This document shows, piece after piece, positions 22,731 through 28,770 of a stretch of 28,770 nucleotides of DNA. The notes beneath the pieces are model-generated. The model was not told the DNA's origin and made no database searches. It saw only the letters and a list, made by a program, of their open reading frames with translations. The translations under genes and the position numbers were made by a program. The stretch is from Collinsella aerofaciens (GTDB lineage: Bacteria; Actinomycetota; Coriobacteriia; Coriobacteriales; Coriobacteriaceae). The stretch spans positions 1 to 28,770 of the forward strand of contig NZ_JAQLEM010000028.1 in assembly GCF_028209885.1 (NCBI RefSeq). The letters run 5' to 3'. The stretch's first letter is position 1. Each line of letters opens with the position of its first letter.

Positions 22731-22782
22731 TCTCGGATCCAATACGCCACACACCGGACTGGGTTATCTGAATAAATATGGC

Positions 22783-22810
22783 GAAGGCCCCTTTCGGGGC
22801 CTTCTTTTTT
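22783..22810 (+). terminator. Terminator after the cell-wall hydrolase gene
   Basis: GAAGGCCCC pairs with GGGGCCTTC around TTTC, followed by six T. The T-run touches the end of the convergent murB gene. On the minus strand the stem lacks a good T-run. Confidence 0.85.
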
Positions 22811-23771
22811 ATAAAAATTCGCCTACTCGGTGGACTTCGGGTTCTAGGTCTACGTTGAATTGGTCTTTGACGGTTGCCTGGATGTGGCGGATGAGTTCGT
22901 CGACATCGGCGGCGGTGGCGTGGTCGGCGTTGACGATGAAGCCGCAGTGCTTCTCGCTCACCTGCGCGCCGCCAACGGCGTGTCCTCGCAGGCCGGCATC
23001 CATGATGAGTTTGCCGGCAAAGTAACCCTCGGGGCGCTTAAAAGTGGAGCCGGCGCTCGGCATGTCGAGCGGCTGTTTGTCCTCGCGGCGCTGGCGGTAG
23101 TCGTCCATGTCGGCCTTGATCATCGCGGCGTTGCCCGGGGCGAGATTGAAAGTGGCCGAAAGCACGATAAAGCCGTCATCGGCGATGCGGCTCTTTCGAT
23201 AACCCAGGTTGAGTTCGTCGACATCGAACTCGATGATGTTGCCGCTGCCGCGGGTGCCGTCGTCGAGCTGGCGAGCGGGTTTGTAGACGCGCACGGACTC
23301 TAGCACATCGGCCATGCAGGCACCGTAGGCACCGGCGTTCATGTAGCAGGCGCCGCCGACCGATCCGGGGATGCCCGAGATGGGCTCCATGCCGGTGAGA
23401 CCGGCCTCGGCTGCCGCAGCGGCGACATCGGAAAGCAAGGCGCCGGCTGCCGCCGTGACGTGCGTGCCGTCGACCGTAATGTCGGAGAGTCCCTCGCCCA
23501 GCGCCACGACGACGCCGCGGATGCCCTTGTCGCCGACGAGCAGGTCGGAGCCGTTGCCCACGATGGTGAGGGGCAGATCGCAGCGATAGCAGGTATCGAG
23601 CGTGGCGACGAGGCCCTGCTCGGTATCGGGCGTGACAAAGACGTCGGCCGGGCCGCCGATCTTAAACGTGGTGTGCTCGCGCATGGGCTCGCTCATCAGC
23701 ACGTTGTCCTCGCCGGCAACGCCAGCAAGCGCGCACAGCAGGTCCTCGTTAAAAAAGTCGTTCTCGTGCAT
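22809..23771 (-). CDS. murB: UDP-N-acetylenolpyruvoylglucosamine reductase
   Basis: This 320-residue FAD enzyme reduces UDP-GlcNAc-enolpyruvate to UDP-MurNAc in cytoplasmic peptidoglycan precursor synthesis. FAD-binding segments FKIGGPADVFV and VGNGSDLLVGDKG lie in the N-terminal half. GMEPISGIPGSVGGACYMNAGAYG is the family signature. The catalytic Ser is in AGSTFKRPEG and the Glu in the C-terminal LEPEVHRVG. ATG at 23771 has AAAGGCGG upstream; an open frame extends 15 codons to a TTG at 23816 without support. It is transcribed alone, convergent with the hydrolase gene and divergent from the LacI regulator. Confidence 0.94.
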   Translation of the reverse strand: MHENDFFNEDLLCALAGVAGEDNVLMSEPMREHTTFKIGGPADVFVTPDTEQGLVATLDTCYRCDLPLTIVGNGSDLLVGDKGIRGVVVALGEGLSDITVDGTHVTAAAGALLSDVAAAAAEAGLTGMEPISGIPGSVGGACYMNAGAYGACMADVLESVRVYKPARQLDDGTRGSGNIIEFDVDELNLGYRKSRIADDGFIVLSATFNLAPGNAAMIKADMDDYRQRREDKQPLDMPSAGSTFKRPEGYFAGKLIMDAGLRGHAVGGAQVSEKHCGFIVNADHATAADVDELIRHIQATVKDQFNVDLEPEVHRVGEFL

Positions 23772-23954
23772 ACGAATATCCGCCTTTTGGTGGTCGTTGT
23801 CATCAATCGATTGCAATATACCCCACCCGGACGGATTTGGTGCGCTGGCGGCGATAAAACAGCCGTCTACCGGATTGGTAAAGTGTTTATCACCGAGGTA
23901 GAGGGGTAGTCGCTATATTTTCAAGAGATTGCGCGTAAACCCGGAAGGAGCGAG

Positions 23955-24983
23955 ATGGCCAACAAAGTCACCCTCAAGCAGATCGCCCAGGAGGTGGGGC
24001 TTTCCCCCTCGTCGGTCTCGCTTGTGCTCAATAATCGGCCTTGTCGCATCTCGGAAGAAAACCGCAAGCTCATCAAAGAGGTCGCGGCGCGCAACCACTA
24101 TGTTCCCAACCAGATTGCGCGTAGCCTGGTCATGCGCGAGTCGCGCACGCTGGGCCTTATCGTCCCTAACATCGAGAGCCGCTTTTTTGCCTCGCTTGCC
24201 GGCAGCTTGGAAAAGCGCTGCCGCGAGGACGGCTATGCGCTCTTTATTACCAGCTCGGGCGGAAGTGCCGATGACGATCTGGAGCTGCTGCGCCAGCTGG
24301 TAACGCGCGGCGTTGATGGCGTCTTCCTGGTCGTGGGCGACGAGTTCTCCGACGACCGCGCCCTGCGCGAAGAAGTCAGCCATCTGCCTATCCCTGCCGT
24401 GATGGTCGACCGTGCCATTGAGGGGCTCGAGTGCGACAAGGTGATGTTCGACCACGAGATGGGCGGCTATATGGCCACCCGCTATCTGATTGAGCAAGGC
24501 CACCGCCGTATTGCCTGCCTGGTTAACGCGCGCCGTTCCAATACGGGGCGTAAGCGACTTGCCGGTTACGAGCGCGCGCTGCGCGAGGTGGGACTGCCCA
24601 TCGACGCGCGCCTGGAGTTTGAGAGCGAATATTACATCCCGAGCGCCTACGAGGCCTCGGAGGCGGTGCTTGCAACCGATGCCACCGCCGTGTTTGCAAG
24701 CTCGGATAACATTGCCCTCGGTCTGCTCAAGCGCTTGCACGAGATGGGGAAGAGCATCCCAGGCGATATCTCGGTCGTAAGCTATGACAACTCGGCGGCC
24801 GACGTTCTCTTTGAGCCGGCGCTGACTGCGATTGAGCAGGATCCCGGTGTCCTTGCGGAGCATGCTTTTGCCTGCATGTCCAAGCGTCTTGCCGGTAGGG
24901 GCGGTAAGCGTGCCGAAGAGGTCGTTCTGGAACCGGCGCTTATCGTGAAGGGCAGTGTGCTTGATCTTACCGAATATAGCTAA
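23955..24983 (+). CDS. LacI-family transcriptional regulator
   Basis: This 342-residue regulator has a LacI helix-turn-helix at residues 4-50 (TLKQIAQEVGLSPSSVSLVLNN, with the hinge helix at PNQIARSLVMRES). A periplasmic-binding-protein-like effector domain follows, from LGLIVPNIESRFF to the C-terminus, with VFASSDNIALGLLKRLHEMG and VVSYDNS typical of sugar-responsive members. GGAAGGAGCG precedes the ATG. No transporter or sugar enzyme adjoins it on this strand, so its target operon is probably elsewhere or it acts globally. The effector cannot be told from sequence. Confidence 0.9.
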   Translation: MANKVTLKQIAQEVGLSPSSVSLVLNNRPCRISEENRKLIKEVAARNHYVPNQIARSLVMRESRTLGLIVPNIESRFFASLAGSLEKRCREDGYALFITSSGGSADDDLELLRQLVTRGVDGVFLVVGDEFSDDRALREEVSHLPIPAVMVDRAIEGLECDKVMFDHEMGGYMATRYLIEQGHRRIACLVNARRSNTGRKRLAGYERALREVGLPIDARLEFESEYYIPSAYEASEAVLATDATAVFASSDNIALGLLKRLHEMGKSIPGDISVVSYDNSAADVLFEPALTAIEQDPGVLAEHAFACMSKRLAGRGGKRAEEVVLEPALIVKGSVLDLTEYS

Positions 24984-25037
24984 GCGCACTTGTTTGTTTG
25001 CATAGATTGCATGCGGAGTGTCCGTTATTTGCCGGCG

Positions 25038-25112
25038 GGGCCGGGGAGGCATACTTTGTTTTGAGAAGTTCGCGGAGCCCACTTCTCAAAACAAAGTATG
25101 CCTCCCCGGCCC
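25038..25112. repeat. 32-base perfect hairpin
   Basis: Arms 25038-25069 and 25081-25112 are perfectly complementary over 32 bases, with an 11-base loop TCGCGGAGCCC. There is no T-run, so it is not a normal terminator. It resembles the long perfect arms of the two structured repeats but lacks their core. It lies 54 bases after the LacI regulator stop codon. The rest of the 250-base gap (24984-25233) holds no gene I can support. Confidence 0.9.
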
Positions 25113-25233
25113 TCGTCCGTGAACTTTTCCGCTGGGCGAGCCATAGACGCCGCGTACCGATAGGGTAAGGCAGCGGCTTGAAATTGGTGCTATATTCAGC
25201 TTGAGTTGTTTAATGCTAGTACGGGAGGCTGAT

Positions 25234-25722
25234 ATGGGGCTGTTCAAGAAGAAAAACCCGCAGGATGCCTTTGATCCCGATGTGTTTACCATCACGGATA
25301 CGATTTTGGACCCGCCGCGGTTTACATTTTTGCCGGCCATCTACCAGGATGCCACGCGCCGCAAGTGGGCCGTGCATCAGCGCGGCGGCGAGCCGAAGAT
25401 TTTTGACTATGCGGACGTGTTGCAGTGCGAAGTAGCCGAGGCGGGCGATCCGGAGGCCGAGGAAGTGGTCTCAAAACAGGAATTTGCCCAGCGTATCCTG
25501 GCAAATCCCGCTAAGGCGGCAAAAATGAATGCCGCCAAGCGTAATATGTGTCTTGGTATGGGCGTTGTTGTGGCGGTTCAGACGGGAAAAGACGAGGTTT
25601 CCAAATTAGAGATTCCCGTTATGACCGACGAAGTCAAACGCGATTCAAGTCTATATAAGTCGTATCGGAATGTCGCCGAGAAGATCAAGGCCGAATTTGA
25701 TGCCATGGGAGGGCTGGTCTAA
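25234..25722 (+). CDS. Hypothetical protein, 162 residues
   Basis: I do not recognise this protein with confidence. It starts with a basic MGLFKKK segment and has no signal peptide or membrane helix, so it is probably cytoplasmic. Residues about 25-110 alternate short hydrophobic strands (FTFLPAIYQD, KWAVHQRGG, KIFDYADVLQCEVAE), reminiscent of the PH-like half of DUF4428-type proteins, where a FxYxDI/L..E pattern recurs. Residues about 140-162 form an amphipathic helix (SYRNVAEKIKAEFDAM). GGGAGG lies seven bases before the ATG at 25234, which is preferred to an upstream in-frame TTG. It precedes two GntR regulator genes on the same strand with a 38-base gap and may share their transcript. Confidence 0.7.
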   Translation: MGLFKKKNPQDAFDPDVFTITDTILDPPRFTFLPAIYQDATRRKWAVHQRGGEPKIFDYADVLQCEVAEAGDPEAEEVVSKQEFAQRILANPAKAAKMNAAKRNMCLGMGVVVAVQTGKDEVSKLEIPVMTDEVKRDSSLYKSYRNVAEKIKAEFDAMGGLV

Positions 25723-25760
25723 TTTTGGCGGCATACGTTTCTGAATGAGGAGTCTGTGCA

Positions 25761-26528
25761 ATGGCAGGCGAATCTTATGCAATTCCCCCCAAAGATCGTG
25801 CTGTTGAGGGAATTCTTTGGTATATCCAGCACCACCAGCTTGCCGGCGGCGATCGCCTGCCGGCTGAGCGCGTGCTGTGCGAAGAGATTGGCGTTTCGCG
25901 TACGGCGTTGCGCGCCGGTATCACGCGGCTCATCTCGTGTGGAACGCTCGAGAGCCGTCGCGGATCGGGTACGTATGTGTGTCCTCCCAAGCCACTGAAT
26001 ATCTTCCAGGAAACGTATAACTTTTCCGATGCTGTGCGGACTGCCGGCCTGCACCCCTCTTCTCGTCTGGTTTCCACCGGGACCATCGAGGCGGATGAGG
26101 CGCTTGCCGACAAGCTTGGGGTGGCTGTGGGCGCTCCTTTACTCCGCATGCAGCGCATTCGACTTATAGAGGGCGAGCCGGCGTCAATCGAGACCGCTCA
26201 CGTTAACCTGTCCCTGTGCCCCGCGCTTCCCGAGCACGATTTTGAGTGTGAGAGCCTTTACGATGTCTTGCTCAAAGAAGGTGGCGTGCGTGTTGAGCAT
26301 GGACGTGAGCATATCTCCATCTCGCGTTTGAACGCCGAAGAGGCCGAGCTGCTCCAGCAAGAAGAGGGAACGCCGGTGTTCTATGAGAGCTCGATCGAAT
26401 TTGATAAGGACATGCGTTTTGTGGAGCATTGCAAATCGGTGATTTTGCCCACAAAGTTCCGCTTTGCCGATAACGGCGAAGAGAACGGCATGAGGAGCGT
26501 GGCAGGTGAACAATGGCTGAAACAGTAG
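25761..26528 (+). CDS. GntR-UTRA transcriptional regulator, first of an overlapping pair
   Basis: This 255-residue HutC-subfamily regulator has an N-terminal winged helix at about residues 8-75 (LPAERVLCEEIGVSRTALRAGITRL, then RRGSGTYV). A UTRA effector-binding domain occupies about 90-240 (ESLYDVLLKEGGVRVEHG and a C-terminal FVEHCKSVILP). UTRA domains bind sugar or amino-sugar phosphates and related small molecules. GAGGAG precedes the ATG. Its 3' end overlaps the next regulator gene by 16 bases in a different frame, so the two are translationally coupled. Downstream SIS-domain deglycase-like genes are probable targets. Confidence 0.9.
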   Translation: MAGESYAIPPKDRAVEGILWYIQHHQLAGGDRLPAERVLCEEIGVSRTALRAGITRLISCGTLESRRGSGTYVCPPKPLNIFQETYNFSDAVRTAGLHPSSRLVSTGTIEADEALADKLGVAVGAPLLRMQRIRLIEGEPASIETAHVNLSLCPALPEHDFECESLYDVLLKEGGVRVEHGREHISISRLNAEEAELLQQEEGTPVFYESSIEFDKDMRFVEHCKSVILPTKFRFADNGEENGMRSVAGEQWLKQ

Positions 26529-27226
26529 ATGCCACCCCGGTTTATATGCGCATTCGACGCCGCATCGAGGAACGTATCGAGCGCGGTATATATCCCACGG
26601 GTTCCATGATTCCGTCCGAAAAAGACCTTGCCGAGGAATTTGGTACGACACGCTTGACCATCCGAAGCGCTGTCGATGAGCTGGTTCGGCGCGGGCAGAT
26701 TCGCCGTGTTCGGGGAAAAGGTGCCTTTGTGGCGCAGAAAGTACCTGCTTTTTTTGAACGCACGGTCGGTTTCCGTGAATCGGTCCGTGCTTCGGGCGGC
26801 GAGCCGTCCGTCCGTATTCTCGCGCGTTCCAAGCGTTATGCGGGGCCATATTACGCCGACCTGTTTGGCATCGCCGAGGACGACCTGCTCTATTCCGTTC
26901 GACGCCTGAACTGCATAAACGGTAGCCCCGTATCGATTGAGACGGCGCTGATTCCCTGCCTGCTGTTCCCAACCATCGAAGATATTGACGTGTCGGTCTT
27001 CAGTTTGTACGAGACCTATGAGATGCTGGGCCGAAAGCCAGTCATGGCACAGGAAAAGCTCGATATCGAAGCGCTGGGCGCACGAGATGCCGGCCTCCTT
27101 GGACTGGAACAGGGCGATCTTGTTTTGCTTTTGGAATGCGTGAGCTATGACGCGAGCGGTCAGGCTATCGAGTATGTAAAGTCCTTCAATCGTGGCGATA
27201 CGGGCGGCTACACCTATACGTACTAG
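26513..27226 (+). CDS. GntR-UTRA transcriptional regulator, second of an overlapping pair
   Basis: This 237-residue HutC-subfamily regulator has a winged helix at about residues 10-75 (MIPSEKDLAEEFGTTRLTIRSAVDEL, RRVRGKGAFV) and a UTRA domain to the C-terminus (SVFSLYETYEMLGRKPVMAQEKLDIEAL, IEYVKSFNRGD). The start overlaps the end of the preceding regulator gene, with GGTGAAC just upstream. It is not a recent tandem duplicate of that gene: the two proteins share the fold but differ through most of their length. Together they could bind different ligands, or form a heterodimer. A candidate operator lies between this gene and the SIS gene. Confidence 0.9.
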   Translation: MAETVDATPVYMRIRRRIEERIERGIYPTGSMIPSEKDLAEEFGTTRLTIRSAVDELVRRGQIRRVRGKGAFVAQKVPAFFERTVGFRESVRASGGEPSVRILARSKRYAGPYYADLFGIAEDDLLYSVRRLNCINGSPVSIETALIPCLLFPTIEDIDVSVFSLYETYEMLGRKPVMAQEKLDIEALGARDAGLLGLEQGDLVLLLECVSYDASGQAIEYVKSFNRGDTGGYTYTY

Positions 27227-27282
27227 CTGGTATTCTGTGAATAACGGCTGGGAAACTAACCAGTTTTGATCGTTGGGTCAGC

Positions 27283-27292
27283 TGTATATACA
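27283..27292 (+). promoter_or_regulatory. Palindrome TGTATATACA upstream of the SIS operon
   Basis: A perfect 10-base palindrome, within CTGTATATACAAC. It resembles TreR/HutC-type operators and lies 137 bases upstream of the SIS gene start, between it and the regulator pair. Function is inferred from position only. Confidence 0.35.
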
Positions 27293-27379
27293 ACCTTACA
27301 GGGCTCAAAATCGACCGTTCGCCGATGGGGATAAATTAATCGACAAAGAGGTATCAAAAAGCCGTAACCTATAACTGTG

Positions 27380-27398
27380 ATTGGTATCAAATACTAAT
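27380..27398 (+). promoter_or_regulatory. Candidate GntR operator before the SIS gene
   Basis: ATTGGTAT-CAA-ATACTAAT is a near-perfect palindrome (one mismatch in 8-base arms) 21 bases upstream of the start codon. A half-site GGTATCAAA also occurs at 27350-27358. The form resembles operators of HutC-type regulators such as those encoded just upstream. Confidence 0.5.
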
Positions 27399-27419
27399 GA
27401 TTTGTTACGAGGTGAGACG

Positions 27420-28535
27420 ATGAAGATGCTCGATTACGTTCAGCTTGCCCATGTGCGTATGGGGGAGAACCTCGAGCGTTCGTCTGAGCTGGTAGCGCAG
27501 CTCGTTGATATTTTCCAGTCCGGTTCTTTTGACGCGCTGCGCATCGTTGCTTCGGGTTCGTCGCGCCATGCCGCCGATTGCGCCCGCGATTACCTGCAAG
27601 ATGCCCTGCAAATGCAGGTGTCCGTTGTGACGCCCGAGGCCTTCGTCGATTTTGAACACACCTATCCGCAGCATGTGCTCAACATTGCCGTTTCGCAGAG
27701 TGGCTATTCGACCAATACGATTGCGGCGCTCGATTACATGCGCGCACACGATATGGCTGCAGTTGCGCTCACGGCAAACGTCGAGGCACCCATCAAGGAA
27801 CACGCTGACATCGTTCTTGACTACGGTGTGGGCGTCGAGTCGGTGGACTTTGTGACTCTGGGCGTCGAGGTGCTCGTTGAGTACCTGGTGCTCTTTGGCA
27901 TTTACGGCGGTCAGGCGCGCGGAACGATTGACGCCAAGGGCGTTGCCCAGCGTCTTGACGACCTGCGCGAGGCTATCCATGCCAATGCCGTGATGTGCAA
28001 GACCGCCGAGGCATATGTCCAAGACCACATGCTCGAGCTTTCTGAGCACACGCCCGCCATGGTCGTCGGCAACGGCCCCAACTATGGCGTTGCCGAAGAG
28101 GCGGCCCTCAAGCTGAGCGAGACCATCAAGATTCCTGCCATGCATCACGAAGGCGAGGAGTTCGTCCACGGTCCCGAGATGCAGATAACTCCAGGCTATC
28201 TGGTGTTTATTGTCGACGATCCGCAGGGGTCGGAGCGTCTTGCGAATATCGCTGATGCGCTATCGAACGTTACGACAAAAACGGTGCTGCTCACGGCCCA
28301 TCCCAAGGGTAGGGCTCACGAGGTTGCGGTGCCTCAGGTGGCTCCGCTGCTCAGCGCAATTCCCAATCTTGTGTTCTTCCAGACGATTGCGGCCATGATA
28401 GCCGAGCGTCTGAAGTCATGGGACGTGCACCCGTATCTTGATGCCGTCTCCAAGCAAATGGAGGTCAAGGCAGAGGGCTACGAAGAGTCAGTCAATGCGC
28501 TTAAGGCCAAAGCGGCCGAGTGTTACGGAATGTAA
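27420..28535 (+). CDS. SIS-domain sugar isomerase / Amadori-product deglycase-like protein
   Basis: This 371-residue protein has two SIS domains, at about residues 30-165 (IVASGSSRHAADCARDYL, VSQSGYSTNT) and 200-340 (VVGNGPNYGVAEEAALKLSET, EGEEFVHGPEMQI). The layout is that of the isomerase half of GlmS and of FrlB/GfrE/GfrF-type deglycases, which split fructoselysine- or glucoselysine-6-phosphate into glucose-6-phosphate and lysine. The HGP motif and the Glu before it are the expected active-site elements. The start at 27420 has GAGGTGAG three bases upstream; the open frame extends 13 codons further. An operator-like palindrome lies just upstream and a second SIS gene follows 60 bases later. 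AgaS-type amino-sugar isomerase is the main alternative. Confidence 0.78.
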   Translation: MKMLDYVQLAHVRMGENLERSSELVAQLVDIFQSGSFDALRIVASGSSRHAADCARDYLQDALQMQVSVVTPEAFVDFEHTYPQHVLNIAVSQSGYSTNTIAALDYMRAHDMAAVALTANVEAPIKEHADIVLDYGVGVESVDFVTLGVEVLVEYLVLFGIYGGQARGTIDAKGVAQRLDDLREAIHANAVMCKTAEAYVQDHMLELSEHTPAMVVGNGPNYGVAEEAALKLSETIKIPAMHHEGEEFVHGPEMQITPGYLVFIVDDPQGSERLANIADALSNVTTKTVLLTAHPKGRAHEVAVPQVAPLLSAIPNLVFFQTIAAMIAERLKSWDVHPYLDAVSKQMEVKAEGYEESVNALKAKAAECYGM

Positions 28536-28595
28536 GCGGGTTTTGATGCCCGTTGGCATGGGGGATGTGGAAACAACCCCAGAAAGGAGAGACAA

Positions 28596-28770
28596 ATGAA
28601 GGAAACCGAGAAGATCGAGATCATGCATTTCGACCAGGAGGGCTATCTCGAGGACGGCAAGGCGCTCTACGAGACCGGCAAGAAGATGACCGCGCTCGCC
28701 GACAAGGTCGCCGACGAGGGCTACGACGCCGTGTTCCTGATGGGCGTCGGCGGCACCTGGGACGAGCTCA
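28596..28770 (+). CDS. Second SIS-domain protein (5' part, cut by window edge)
   Basis: The first 58 codons are visible and the gene runs off the right edge. AAAGGAGAG lies upstream of the ATG. The N-terminal helix ends in a strand and P-loop-like turn, VFLMGVGGTWDEL, which matches the start of a SIS domain and resembles FrlB/GfrF-type deglycases. Two adjacent SIS genes behind GntR regulators recall the gfr operon (fructoselysine and glucoselysine use), where a mannose-family PTS accompanies two deglycases. No PTS is seen here because the window ends. Confidence 0.65.
   Translation, partial: MKETEKIEIMHFDQEGYLEDGKALYETGKKMTALADKVADEGYDAVFLMGVGGTWDEL

Noticed and set aside
25761..27226. Recent tandem duplication of a GntR gene
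   Set aside because: The two proteins share the fold and subfamily but little sequence outside general motifs, and the overlap is in different frames.

Overview
The window is GC-rich, densely coded DNA from a Gram-positive actinobacterium. Protein style and gene content (short intergenic gaps, a large alpha-glucan block, two adjacent GntR-UTRA regulators in front of sugar-isomerase-type deglycases) fit a gut Coriobacteriia of the Collinsella type. This assignment comes from general familiarity, not a search. No phage, transposase, integrase, CRISPR array or rRNA is visible. The window holds 18 complete protein genes, one gene cut by the right edge, a candidate 14-codon leader peptide, one intact tRNA and several non-coding repeat elements.

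Left part (1-7400). A promoter, a very short Ile/Val-rich reading frame, mutually exclusive hairpins and an intrinsic terminator precede cstA (carbon starvation / pyruvate-peptide transporter), which looks like a classical attenuator. Next is a 723-residue protein whose C-terminus is a JetD/DUF2220-type TOPRIM domain behind a long disordered basic/acidic linker, with no jetABC partners nearby. A large inverted repeat with a structured core, tRNA-Gln(UUG), a cytoplasmic CwlM-like protein with two peptidoglycan-binding domains, and a polyprenyl diphosphate synthase follow.

Central part (7400-20050) is an alpha-glucoside / alpha-glucan module. It contains a PTS EIIC-EIIB permease fused to a HAD phosphatase, a divergent TreR-like GntR repressor, a CUT1 ABC importer (Tat-lipoprotein binding protein, two permeases, a MalK/MsmX-type ATPase), and malQ-glgP on the opposite strand. 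A near-palindrome, TTGTTTAWACAA, occurs five times: twice between the PTS and regulator genes, twice before the binding-protein gene and once before malQ. This suggests one regulon: import of a disaccharide by PTS with intracellular dephosphorylation, import of maltodextrins by ABC, then MalQ/GlgP conversion to glucose and glucose-1-phosphate.

Right part (20050-28770): galE, a Tat-exported coiled-coil papain-like cell-wall hydrolase, a second copy of the structured inverted repeat, murB, a LacI regulator, a 32-bp perfect hairpin, a small unknown protein, two overlapping GntR-UTRA regulators, and two consecutive SIS-domain genes (the second truncated) that probably start an Amadori-compound (fructoselysine/glucoselysine type) utilisation operon.

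The most unusual items are the structured repeat family with covarying stems and locus-specific perfect arms, the EIICB-HAD fusion, the orphan JetD-like protein, the degenerate CwlM-like protein, and the leader-peptide attenuator in front of cstA.
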